Below are positions 49,735 to 62,276 of a stretch of 64,000 nt of DNA, in pieces. The DNA comes from Agromyces hippuratus. Lineage in GTDB: Bacteria > Actinomycetota > Actinomycetes > Actinomycetales > Microbacteriaceae. The notes below the pieces were generated by a model. It had not been told where the DNA came from, did not search any database, and saw only the letters and a list, made by a program, of their open reading frames with translations. Positions within the stretch are counted from its first letter, which is position 1. Each line of letters opens with the position of its first letter. Both the position numbers and the translations under genes were made by a program. The stretch lies in NCBI RefSeq assembly GCF_013410355.1, contig NZ_JACCFI010000001.1, forward strand, positions 1,550,001 to 1,614,000. Direction: 5' to 3'.

Positions 49735-49738
<4 letters not shown>
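48335..49738 (-). CDS. allB: Allantoinase
   Basis: A 467-residue binuclear-metal cyclic amidohydrolase opening allantoin to allantoate. Metal and catalytic motifs are DTHVHVDEPGRTEWEGFE, the carboxylated lysine in FGFKCFLLDSG, HAED, HVVHLSS and the aspartate in IVSDHSP. It starts at a GTG that overlaps the stop of the ureidoglycine aminohydrolase gene (GTGA). The next enzyme, allantoate amidohydrolase, is not in the window, so the pathway must be completed elsewhere. Confidence 0.94.
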
Positions 49739-50547
<809 letters not shown>

Positions 50548-50586
50548 GCGGATTCCTTGTCGTTGGAGCGGCGCCGAGGCATCCGC

Positions 50587-51888
50587 TCAGCCGTTCGCGA
50601 GTCTCGGGTGGGCGATCGCGGAGAGTGCCCGTCGATCGATGCCGACGTCGTCGACGACCTCGGCCTCGGCGATCGCGCCGCACTCGACGCCGCGCAGCAC
50701 GAAGTCGGCGAGCGCTCGGGCCGTCGCCGGTTCGTCGAGCACCGCGCCGGCAGCGCCGGCCGCGCCGCCCAGGTAGCCGCGAAGGCGCCCGGATGCCTCG
50801 GCATATCCCTCGCGGAAGAACGCGTAGGTCGCGATGAAGCGGGTCGGAAGCTGGTGGGGGTGCAGGTCCCAGCCCTGGTAGAAGCCGCGGTCGAGCGACC
50901 GGCGCACGAGCCGCGCGTGGAGGCGCCAGGCCTCGTCGGCTCGGTCGCCGAGCGGGAGGATGTTCGTCGACCCGTCGGAGAGCCGGATGCCGGTGCCCGC
51001 CGCCGCGAGCCGCATGACCTCCTTCGCGTGGTCGGCGACCGGATGCTCCATCGACTGGTTCGCCGGCGAGATCTGCAGCGACGCGCTGTAGTCGTAGGTG
51101 CCGTAGTGGAGCGCGCTGATGCGGCCCGGCACGGCGGTCGGCAGCTGCGCGAGCGGCGAGTCGCCGTCGGGGCCCAGCACCAGTTGCGGCGTCTCGACCT
51201 GCACCTCGAAGCGGAGCCGGCCGTCGGGCAGCCCGTGCGCGCGCTCGAGGGCGGCCGCGACCTCCGCCATCGCCTCGACCTGGGCGACCGTCGAGACCTT
51301 CGGCAGCGTGAGCACGAGACCGCCCGGCAGCTCCCCGCGGGCGACGAGGGTGCTCACGAAGAGATCGAGCGTGCGGATGCCCCGCGCCCGTGTCGGCGCT
51401 TCGAAGCTCTTCACGCGCACGCCGATGAAGGGCGGCGCGAGCCCTGCCGCGACGGCCGCTGCGACGCGTTCCGCCAGGCGCCAGGCGTCGGAGTCCTCGA
51501 CCTCGTCGCCGCGATCGCCGTAGCCGTCCTCGAAGTCGAGGCGCAGGTCTTCGATCGGTTCCCGCTCGAGCTTGTCGCGCACGGCGGGCACCACGACGTC
51601 GACGAGCGATCGCTCGACGCCGACTCGTTCCGCGAGCGCCTCGAGGCCGCCCGTGGACTCCGCGGCGGCGAGCGCGGCAGCGCCCCACTCCCCCGGCAGG
51701 CCCGCGCCGTACCGGTCGGCCGGGACGTACACGGTGTGCACGGGCTGGCGCGAGCCGTCGTCACCGGGGTAGGCGCGCTCGAGCAGCGCGTCGGTCGCGG
51801 CGAGGCGTCGGTCGACGGCAGCGAGGTCGGCCGCCGTGAGCGCGGTGCGCGGAGCGGGTGCGGCACGTGTGCTGCGGACGTGGGCCAT
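50587..51888 (-). CDS. DUF6986 protein, aldolase/citrate-lyase/malate-synthase-like barrel
   Basis: A 433-residue protein of the HpcH/HpaI aldolase - citrate lyase beta superfamily. LRLDFEDGYGDRGDEVED and FEVQVETPQLVLGPDG supply acidic residues of the type that bind Mg2+ and an oxo-acid, and FYQGWDLHPHQLP is the C-terminal signature. The family is recurrent in actinobacterial purine clusters but its reaction is not established as far as I know. As the first gene of the ureide operon it might use glyoxylate made from ureidoglycolate, as malate synthase or a related lyase would; that is an inference. The ATG at 51888 sits in a GGGCCATGGCCC palindrome. Confidence 0.83.
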   Translation of the reverse strand: MAHVRSTRAAPAPRTALTAADLAAVDRRLAATDALLERAYPGDDGSRQPVHTVYVPADRYGAGLPGEWGAAALAAAESTGGLEALAERVGVERSLVDVVVPAVRDKLEREPIEDLRLDFEDGYGDRGDEVEDSDAWRLAERVAAAVAAGLAPPFIGVRVKSFEAPTRARGIRTLDLFVSTLVARGELPGGLVLTLPKVSTVAQVEAMAEVAAALERAHGLPDGRLRFEVQVETPQLVLGPDGDSPLAQLPTAVPGRISALHYGTYDYSASLQISPANQSMEHPVADHAKEVMRLAAAGTGIRLSDGSTNILPLGDRADEAWRLHARLVRRSLDRGFYQGWDLHPHQLPTRFIATYAFFREGYAEASGRLRGYLGGAAGAAGAVLDEPATARALADFVLRGVECGAIAEAEVVDDVGIDRRALSAIAHPRLANG

Positions 51889-51976
51889 GGCCCATCTTCG
51901 CTGTGACGGCGCCGACGCCGCAATGACCGCGCCGCGAGACGGGCCGGGAATCCCCCGTTCCGTCAGGGTCGACGCG

Positions 51977-52034
51977 TAGAATCCAACCACCGAGGCGCCG
52001 TGAGCGGCTCGGTGGCGGGCGCAGTGCAGCGCCC
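51977..52034 (+). promoter_or_regulatory. xdh promoter with two tandem inverted repeats in the leader
   Basis: TAGAAT (51977-51982) is a good -10. Immediately downstream, CCACCGAG (51987-51994) pairs with CTCGGTGG (52008-52015), then GGGCGC (52017-52022) pairs with GCGCCC (52029-52034), ending 1 nt before the GGAGGAG ribosome binding site. They could be operators near the start site or 5' leader hairpins. The purine regulator is not in the window. Confidence 0.5.
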
Positions 52035-52049
52035 CGGAGGAGTTCGCCC

Positions 52050-53482
52050 ATGGATGACATCGCCGTGACCGTCAACGGTCGGCGGCGCCCCGTGCTCGCC
52101 GACGCCCACACGAGCGCGCTCGAGTGGCTGCGCGAGATCGGCCTGTCGGGTGCCAAGGAGGGCTGCGCCGAGGGCGAGTGCGGCGCTTGCGCGATGCTGC
52201 TCGCCGCGCCCGACGACCGGGGCGGCACGCAGTGGACGGCGGTGAACGCCTGCCTGGTGCCCGTCGCCGCGCTGAACGGGCAGGAGATCGTCACCGCAGA
52301 GGGCCTCGGCTCACCCGAGTCGCTGCACCCGGTGCAGGAGAAGCTCGCCGAGGCCGGCGGGTCGCAATGCGGCTACTGCACGCCCGGGTTCGCGTGCAGC
52401 ATGGCCGACGAGTACTACCGCTCCGATCGCGCACCGGCCGTCGCCGGCGAGGAGCGCGGCCCCAACGGCTTCGAACTGCACTCGCTGAGCGGCAACCTCT
52501 GCCGGTGCACCGGCTACCGGCCGATCCGGGACGCCGCCTACGCGCTCGGCGCCCCGGCGGCCGACGACGAGCTGGCTGCGCGCCGCGCTCGGCCCGCTCC
52601 TGTCGCCGTGGCGACCGACGTCCGCAGCGGCGGCGGCCGATTCGTCCGCCCCGTGTCCCTCGTCGACGCGCTCGGGATGCTCCGCGACGAGCCGGGCGCC
52701 CTCCTCGTCGCGGGGTCCACCGATCTCGGCGTCGAGGTGAACCTGCGAGGTCTCCGACCGCCGCTCGTCATCGCGATCGAGCGGCTCGAGGAGCTGCGAA
52801 CCCTGTCGGTCGGCACCAACGTGATCGAGATCGGCGCGGCACTCACGCTGTCGGAGGTCGAACGAGGGCTCGCCGATCGCGTGCCGCTCCTCGCGCAGCT
52901 CCTTCCGCAGTTCGCGTCCCGGCTGATCCGCAACCGCGCGACGTTCGGCGGCAACCTCGGCACCGCGTCGCCCATCGGCGATGCCGCCCCGGCGCTCCTC
53001 GCGCTCGACGCCCGACTCGTGCTCGCCTCGAGCGACGGCGAGCGCGAGGTGCGACTCGCCGAGTACTTCACCGGCTATCGCCAGTCGGTGCGCCGAGCCG
53101 ACGAGCTCATCCGCGCCGTGCGCATCCCCCTGCCGCTCGCGGGCGTCGCGGGGTTCCACAAGATCGCGAAACGACGCTTCGACGACATCTCGAGCGTCGC
53201 CGTCGGCTTCGCCCTCGACGTCGACGACGGGGTGATCACCTCGGCGCGCATCGGACTCGGTGGCGTGGCCGCCACCCCGCTGCGTGCGCACGCCACGGAG
53301 GCGGTGCTCGTCGGCGCGCCGTGGAACGTCGCGACCGTGCGCGCCGCATCGAAGGTGCTGCAGGCCGAGGGCACTCCGATCTCCGATCACCGCGCCTCGG
53401 ACGAGTACCGCTCGCACATGCTGGGCAACGCACTGCTGAAGCTCTACAGCGCCGCGCTCATCGCGTCGAAGGAGGTGCCGGC

Positions 53483-53486
<4 letters not shown>
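52050..53486 (+). CDS. xdhA: Xanthine dehydrogenase, iron-sulfur/FAD subunit
   Basis: A 478-residue subunit with an N-terminal plant-type [2Fe-2S] ferredoxin (EGCAEGECGACAM), the second [2Fe-2S] helical domain (SQCGYCTPGF ... GNLCRCTGYRPIRD) and a FAD domain with RNRATFGGNLGTASPIGDAAPALLAL. It carries electrons from the Mo centre to NAD+. The start follows GGAGGAG. xdhB overlaps by ATGA. Divergent from the ureide operon, which degrades its product urate. Confidence 0.95.
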
Positions 53487-55885
<2,399 letters not shown>

Positions 55886-55900
55886 CCGGGGACTGCGCCG

Positions 55901-56737
55901 ATGGATTGGCTCGAGGCACTGCAGCGACTCCGCGAGGCGCGGACGCCGGCGGTGCTCGTCACGATGGCCGTGGTGCGCGGGCATGCCCCGCGGAACGGCG
56001 GAGCGAAGATGATCGTCTCGCCCGACAGGGTGTTCGGCACGGTCGGCGGCGGCAACCTCGAGCAGACCGCGACGGATCGAGCTCGCGCCATGCTCGCAGC
56101 GGCGTCCGCCGAGCCGGAGCTGCTGACCATGACGCTCAGCGACAAGGCGACGACGGACTACGGCGTGCAATGCTGCGGAGGAGAGGTCACCATGCTGCTG
56201 GAACCGGTGCGGGTCGTGCCGTCGGTCGCCGTGTTCGGAGTCGGTCACGTCGGGCTCGAACTCGCCCGCATCCTCGGCCGTCAGGAGCTCGAACTCCACC
56301 TCGTCGATTCGCGGCCCGAGATGCTCGGGGCCGCGCGCCTCGGCGAGCCCGGCGTCTCAGGGCTCCTCGGCGACGCCGTCGCCGCGGTGCACCTCCATCA
56401 CGAGCCCGTGCCCGAGGCCGGTCTCGCGCTGCTCCCCCCGGGCACCCACGTGCTGATCATGACGCACGACCACGTCGAGGACCTCGCGATCGTCGACACG
56501 GCGCTGCGCCATCCCGCCCTCGGGTCGATCGGGCTCATCGGCTCGCGCTCGAAGTGGGCGCGGTTCCGCACGCAACTGCGGGAGCTCGGGCACGACGAGG
56601 CGGCCCTCGCCCGCGTCGAGACCCCGATCGGCATCCCCGAGGTCGCCGGGAAGGCGCCGGCGACGATCGCGGTGAGCGTCGCCGCCCGCATCCTGCAGCT
56701 CATCGAGCAGCCCGATCCGTCGAACGGCGACGGATGA
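55901..56737 (+). CDS. xdhC: Xanthine dehydrogenase accessory protein XdhC
   Basis: A 278-residue chaperone that binds Moco and promotes its sulfuration before insertion into XdhB. The N-terminal XdhC/CoxI domain has CGGE in QCCGGEVTMLLEP with conserved cysteines, and the C-terminal Rossmann domain opens with VAVFGVGHVGLELAR and includes MTHDHVEDLAI and GLIGSRSKWARF. It is the third gene of xdhABC and ends 9 bp from the convergent guanine deaminase gene. Confidence 0.94.
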   Translation: MDWLEALQRLREARTPAVLVTMAVVRGHAPRNGGAKMIVSPDRVFGTVGGGNLEQTATDRARAMLAAASAEPELLTMTLSDKATTDYGVQCCGGEVTMLLEPVRVVPSVAVFGVGHVGLELARILGRQELELHLVDSRPEMLGAARLGEPGVSGLLGDAVAAVHLHHEPVPEAGLALLPPGTHVLIMTHDHVEDLAIVDTALRHPALGSIGLIGSRSKWARFRTQLRELGHDEAALARVETPIGIPEVAGKAPATIAVSVAARILQLIEQPDPSNGDG

Positions 56738-56746
56738 CCGGCGCCC

Positions 56747-57277
56747 TCAGTACTCGATCCGCGATTCGGTGCTGCGCCACTCCGTGAACGGGGCGATGCG
56801 CCGTGCAGCGCCGAGATCGAGGTTCGCGACCGGCATCACCTCGCGTGCCTCGGGCCCGTCGTCGAAGTAGCGATAGAACATCGCATCGTCGAACCCGGCA
56901 TCGGCGGCGTCGTTGCGGTCCGCGGCGAAGAAGACGCGATCGATCCGCGCCCACAGCGAAGCGGCGAGGCACATCGGGCACGGCTCGCAGCTCGAGTAGA
57001 GCGTGGCGCCGCTGAGCTCGAAGCTGCCGAGTCCCTGGCACGCCGCCCGGATGGCCGTGACCTCGGCGTGCGCCGTGGGGTCGAGGTTCGCGGTGACCCG
57101 GTTGACGCCTTCGAAGATCCGCCCGTCGGCCGCGACCACGATGGCCCCGAACGGACCGCCGCCCTTCCGCACGTTCTCGGTGGCGAGGTCGACGGCGCGC
57201 TCGAGGTGACCGGCGACGAGCTGTTCGGCAGCGGAGTCGGACGGACGCCGCGTCGGAGATGCATCGAACTGGTCCAT
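56747..57277 (-). CDS. guaD: Guanine deaminase (cytidine-deaminase fold)
   Basis: A 176-residue zinc deaminase that converts guanine to xanthine, the substrate of xanthine dehydrogenase. The zinc site is HAE in DPTAHAEVTAIRAAC and PCPMC in SSCEPCPMCLAA. The C-terminal part (FYRYFDDGPEAREVMPVANLDL) matches the guanine-deaminase rather than the tRNA-adenosine-deaminase branch. The ATG follows GGAG. Convergent with xdhC, so purine entry genes flank each other. Confidence 0.87.
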   Translation of the reverse strand: MDQFDASPTRRPSDSAAEQLVAGHLERAVDLATENVRKGGGPFGAIVVAADGRIFEGVNRVTANLDPTAHAEVTAIRAACQGLGSFELSGATLYSSCEPCPMCLAASLWARIDRVFFAADRNDAADAGFDDAMFYRYFDDGPEAREVMPVANLDLGAARRIAPFTEWRSTESRIEY

Positions 57278-57409
57278 ATCGCTCCGTCCTCGCTGTCTCG
57301 CGTGAGCGGTTCGAGGCTAACAGCCGGGGAGTCCATGACCTACGGACCCGCTCTCGACGCGAACGCCGGCGCGGCGTGATCCCCGGTTGTGCATCCGCGT
57401 CTGCGGAAG

Positions 57410-57415
57410 TATCGT
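57410..57415 (+). promoter_or_regulatory. Leaderless -10 box for the TOBE regulator and mod operon
   Basis: TATCGT, 7 nt, then ATG at 57423. No ribosome binding site is present. Confidence 0.55.
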
Positions 57416-57422
57416 CCAATTC

Positions 57423-57830
57423 ATGACGCAGTATCGGATCAGCGAGGCGGCATCGCTCGTCGGCGTGAGCGATGACACGATCCGCAGGTGGGTGCACGAC
57501 GGGCTGCTGCGAGCCGAGAAGGATGCCGCGGGGCGGCAGGTCGTCGCCGGCGACGAGCTCGCGGCACGAGCCGTCGCGATCGCCGCGACCGTGCACGACA
57601 CCAGCGCGGTGCAGCGGAGCGCCCGCAACCGCTTCGTCGGCCTCGTCACCCGCGTCGAGATCGACGGTCTCATGGCCCAGGTCGAACTGCAATGCGGGCC
57701 GCACCGGGTGGTCTCCCTCATGTCTGCCGAGGCGGCACGGGAGCTGCGCCTCGAGGTCGGCTCGAAGGCGGTCGCCGTCGTCAAGGCGACGATGGTCGCC
57801 CTCGAGACCGAGAACGACGGCCGCGCATGA
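57423..57830 (+). CDS. MerR-like helix-turn-helix protein with a TOBE (molybdate-binding) domain
   Basis: A 135-residue protein. An excisionase/MerR-type HTH occupies residues 1-50 (YRISEAASLVGVSDDTIRRWVHDGLL), and a single TOBE/Mop domain follows (RSARNRFVGLVTRVEIDGLMAQVELQCGPHRVVSLMS). The layout suggests a compact ModE analogue sensing molybdate and controlling the downstream modABC, to which it is coupled by ATGA. It is likely autoregulatory; the operator is not obvious. A leaderless -10 fixes the start. Confidence 0.88.
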   Translation: MTQYRISEAASLVGVSDDTIRRWVHDGLLRAEKDAAGRQVVAGDELAARAVAIAATVHDTSAVQRSARNRFVGLVTRVEIDGLMAQVELQCGPHRVVSLMSAEAARELRLEVGSKAVAVVKATMVALETENDGRA

Positions 57831-58639
57831 CCCCGCGCTTCCGGCTCATCGCCGCGTCGGCCGCGGTCGTCGTGATCGCCTTCGCCGGCTGCTCGGCTCC
57901 GGACTCGGGTGCCGGCGCCTCCCCCGCTTCCGGCACGGACGAGGGAGGTCTGAGCGGAACGCTCACGGTCTTCGCCGCCGCATCACTCACGGGCGCCTTC
58001 GACGAACTCGCCGCCGAGTTCGAGACCCGGCACCCCGACCTCGACGTCGCACCGATCACGTACGACGGATCGGCCACCCTCGCCACGCAGCTCATCGAGG
58101 GCGCAGCGGCCGACGTGTTCGCCTCCGCCGACGAACGGAACCTGGCGAAGCTCGACGATGCCGGCCTCCTCGGCGGCGAGCCGGAGGCCTTCGCCACGAA
58201 CGTGCTCGAGATCGCGGTGCAGCCCGGCAATCCGCTCGACATCGACGGCCTCGACGACCTCGGCGACGAGGCATCCGCTCGCCCGCTCGTCGTGGTCTGC
58301 GCGCCCGAGGTGCCCTGCGGCACCGCGGCGGCGAAGCTCCTCGAGCTCGCCGGGGTCGCGCTGACCCCCGCGAGCGAAGAGCAGAACGTGAGCGCGGTGC
58401 TCACGAAGGTGCGTTCCGGCGAGGCCGATGCCGGGCTCGTCTACGTCACCGACATCGCGGCGGCGGCGGGCGAGGTCGACGGCGTCCCGATCGAGGGCGC
58501 GGATGCCGCGACGAACGTCTACCCGATCGCCGAGCTCGCCGGTGCGGCCAATCCCGCGGCGGCACGCGCATTCGTCGAGTTCATCCAGTCACGGGAGGGG
58601 GCAGCGGTGCTCGCCTCGTACGGATTCGGAAGCCCGTGA
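57827..58639 (+). CDS. modA: Molybdate ABC transporter, substrate-binding lipoprotein
   Basis: A 270-residue lipoprotein that binds molybdate outside the membrane. The N-terminus is a lipoprotein signal with lipobox AFAGC (Cys22 is the acylated residue). The mature part opens with LTVFAAASLTGAFDELAAEFE, and the family segments YDGSATLATQLIEGAAADVFASAD and VLTKVRSGEADAGLVYVTD supply oxyanion-binding residues. It overlaps the TOBE regulator stop (ATGA) and modB by GTGA. Confidence 0.95.
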   Translation: MTPRFRLIAASAAVVVIAFAGCSAPDSGAGASPASGTDEGGLSGTLTVFAAASLTGAFDELAAEFETRHPDLDVAPITYDGSATLATQLIEGAAADVFASADERNLAKLDDAGLLGGEPEAFATNVLEIAVQPGNPLDIDGLDDLGDEASARPLVVVCAPEVPCGTAAAKLLELAGVALTPASEEQNVSAVLTKVRSGEADAGLVYVTDIAAAAGEVDGVPIEGADAATNVYPIAELAGAANPAAARAFVEFIQSREGAAVLASYGFGSP

Positions 58640-59495
58640 CGACCGCCGACGCCGCTCGTCGCATCGAGCAGGCGCCTCGAGCAGCGCGAGCACGTGCTCG
58701 GAACGACGTCGGCGCGGGGTTCCCGTCGTGGCTCCTCCTGCCGGCCGCACTCGGCGCCGCACTCCTCGTACTTCCGCTCGTCGCCCTGCTCGTGCGCCTC
58801 GACTGGGCGGGGGTGCCGGCCGCGGTCGCCTCTCCCGCCGCACTCGAGGCGCTCGCCCTCTCCCTCTCGACGGCGAGCATCGCGACCGTCGTGTGCATCG
58901 TGCTCGGGGTGCCGCTCGCCGTCGTCATCGCCCGCAGTTCGCGAGGCGTCGCCGCCGTGCTCCGAACGCTCGCGACGCTGCCGCTCGTGCTCCCGCCGCT
59001 CGTCGGGGGCATCGCGCTGCTGGCGCTGCTCGGCCGGAACGGGCTGCTCGGCGGGGTGCTCGACGTCGCCGGCATCCGGGTGCCGTTCACGACCGCCGCC
59101 GTGGTCATCGCACAGGCGTTCGTGGCGCTGCCGTTCCTCGTGATCTCGGTCGAAGGGGCGCTGCGCACCGCCGGCACGCGGTACGAGGTGGTCGCCGCGG
59201 GGCTCGGCGCGAGCCGTTCGACGGTCTTCCGGCGCATCACCCTGCCGCTCGTCGGCCCTGGGCTCCTCGCGGGAACCGTGCTGTGCTTCGCCCGAGCGCT
59301 CGGCGAGTTCGGCGCGACCGCGCTCTTCGCCGGCAATGCGGCGGGCACGACTCGCACCATGCCGCTCGCGATCTACACGGCCTTCAACGGGGCCGGGGTC
59401 AGCGAGGACATCGCGATCGCCCTCTCGCTCATGCTCATCTGCGTCGCCGTCGCGGTCCTGCTCGTGATGCGCGGCTGGCGTGAGGATGCCGCGAG

Positions 59496-59499
<4 letters not shown>
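58636..59499 (+). CDS. modB: Molybdate ABC transporter, permease
   Basis: A 287-residue membrane permease with five to six transmembrane helices. The EAA coupling loop is visible as EVVAAGLGASRSTVFRRITLPLVGPGLLAG, which contacts ModC. The preceding LPLVLPPLVGGIALLALLGRNG is typical of ModB. The GTG start overlaps the modA stop and modC overlaps its own stop (GTGA), so all three are translationally coupled. Confidence 0.94.
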
Positions 59500-60653
<1,154 letters not shown>

Positions 60654-60677
60654 ACGCCACGAACAGGGGGTGCTCCC

Positions 60678-61787
60678 GTGACGTCGAGATCATCGGTCGA
60701 TCCGCCCCGTTCCAATGGCGGCGCGGGCATCGGTGCGCTCCGCCTGCCCGCGACGGGCCGGCTCTCCGATCGCCGAGGCCGCCCGCTCCGCGACCTCCGC
60801 ATCTCGGTCACCGATCGCTGCAACTTCCGCTGCGTCTACTGCATGCCGAAGACCGTGTTCGGGCGCGACTACGCCTTCCTCGAGCGCGACGAGATGCTCG
60901 ACTTCGACGAGATCACCCGACTCGCGCGCATCGCCGCGGCGCACGGCGTCGAGAAGCTCCGGCTCACGGGCGGTGAACCGCTGCTCCGACGCGGCATCGA
61001 GGACCTCATCTCGCGTCTCGCCGAACTCCGCACGCCCGACGGCCGCCCGCTCGAGATCGCCCTCACCACGAACGGCGCCGCGCTCGCGGTGAAGGCCGCT
61101 GCGCTGAAGGCCGCCGGCCTCACCCGCGTCACCGTCTCGCTCGACTCCCTCGACGATGACGTGTTCCGGGCGATGAACGACGTCGGCTTCCCCATCGCGA
61201 AGGTGCTCGACGGCATGGACGCCGCCCGCGATGCCGGGCTCGGTCCGGTCAAGGTCAACATGGTCGTCAAGCGCGGCATGAACGACCACGAGGTGCTGCC
61301 GATGGCCCGGCACTTCCACGGCACGCCGTTCAGCCTGCGGTTCATCGAGTACATGGACGTCGGCACCTCGAACGGCTGGAGCCTCGACGAGGTCGTGCCC
61401 TCGGCCGAGATCGTCGAGCAGATCCACCGCGAGCTGCCGCTCGAGCCCGTGGGCGAACTCGTGCCGGGCGAGACGGCGGCGCGCTGGCGCTACCGCGACG
61501 GCGGCGGCGAGATCGGCGTCATCTCGAGCGTCACGCAGGCGTTCTGCGGCACCTGCAATCGCGCCCGGATCTCGACCGACGGCCGTCTCTTCACGTGTCT
61601 CTTCGCCTCGGAGGGCCACGACCTGCGGGCGCTCCTGCGCGGCGGCATCGACGACGACGAGCTCGCTGCCGCGATGGGCGCCATCTGGGGCCGACGCGAC
61701 GACCGCTACTCCGAGGTGCGCGCGGGCCTCACGCCCGAACTGCGCGGGGCGCGCCCGAAAATCGAGATGTCGTACATCGGCGGGTGA
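60678..61787 (+). CDS. moaA: GTP 3',8-cyclase MoaA
   Basis: A 369-residue radical SAM enzyme that starts molybdopterin synthesis from GTP. The SAM cluster motif is CNFRCVYC, the second [4Fe-4S] site is CGTCNRARIS with a later Cys in RLFTCLF, and the C-terminus ends in GG (YIGG), needed for activity. RLTGGEPLLRRG and KVNMVVKRGMNDHEV are family blocks. The GTG start follows an AGGGGG site; TACGGT near 60645 may be a -10 for it. Its partner MoaC is not in the window. Convergent with moaE. Confidence 0.96.
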   Translation: MTSRSSVDPPRSNGGAGIGALRLPATGRLSDRRGRPLRDLRISVTDRCNFRCVYCMPKTVFGRDYAFLERDEMLDFDEITRLARIAAAHGVEKLRLTGGEPLLRRGIEDLISRLAELRTPDGRPLEIALTTNGAALAVKAAALKAAGLTRVTVSLDSLDDDVFRAMNDVGFPIAKVLDGMDAARDAGLGPVKVNMVVKRGMNDHEVLPMARHFHGTPFSLRFIEYMDVGTSNGWSLDEVVPSAEIVEQIHRELPLEPVGELVPGETAARWRYRDGGGEIGVISSVTQAFCGTCNRARISTDGRLFTCLFASEGHDLRALLRGGIDDDELAAAMGAIWGRRDDRYSEVRAGLTPELRGARPKIEMSYIGG

Positions 61788-61800
61788 TCGCCCGCCGGGT

Positions 61801-62214
61801 TCAGAGCCCGACCCACTCCGAGACGCCGTCGACGAAGTGCTGACGCTTCCAGATCGGCACCCGCTGCTTGACGAGCTCGACGAGGCGTTCGCACGCGTCG
61901 AACGCCTCGGCACGGTGCGCAGCGGATGCCGCGGCGCACAGTGCCACGTCGCCGATGCGCAGCTCCCCCACGCGATGCGCCGCCGCCACGGCGATGCCGG
62001 TCTCGACCGCGATCTCGTCCACGCACTCGGCCAGGAACCGCTCGGCCTCGGGGTGCGCGCGGTAGTCGAGGGCGAGCACGCCCCGACCTCCGTCGTGGTC
62101 GCGCACGACGCCGAGGAACACGACGACGGCTCCGCTCGCGTCGGCCTCGACGGCGGAGCGCACCGCGCGTTCGTCGATCGGGTCGAGCGTGACGAGGGCG
62201 AGTGGTTCGTTCAT
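61801..62214 (-). CDS. moaE: Molybdopterin synthase catalytic subunit MoaE
   Basis: A 137-residue subunit that, with MoaD thiocarboxylate, converts cPMP to molybdopterin. VVFLGVVRDHDGGRGVLALDYRAHPEAE, HRVGELRIGDVALCAAASAAHR and the C-terminal KRVPIWKRQ-like lysine block (VKQRVPIWKRQHF) are present. The ATG follows GAGGAG. It lies 62 bp downstream of the moeB-rhodanese gene on the minus strand, with a 13-bp tandem repeat in the gap. Confidence 0.95.
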   Translation of the reverse strand: MNEPLALVTLDPIDERAVRSAVEADASGAVVVFLGVVRDHDGGRGVLALDYRAHPEAERFLAECVDEIAVETGIAVAAAHRVGELRIGDVALCAAASAAHRAEAFDACERLVELVKQRVPIWKRQHFVDGVSEWVGL

Positions 62215-62240
62215 GCGCGTCGGCTCCTCGATGCTCGGGT

Positions 62241-62266
62241 TGACGGGTGACGGTGACGGGTGACGG
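62241..62266 (+). repeat. 13-bp perfect tandem repeat upstream of moaE
   Basis: TGACGGGTGACGG occurs twice head-to-tail (62241-62253 and 62254-62266). It lies in the 62-bp gap between the moeB stop and the moaE start, ahead of the moaE ribosome binding site. Confidence 0.7.
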
Positions 62267-62276
62267 ATGCCGCGGC

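Noticed and set aside
60654..60677. Moco riboswitch upstream of moaA
   Set aside because: The gap after modC is only 24 bp, far too short for the structured element.
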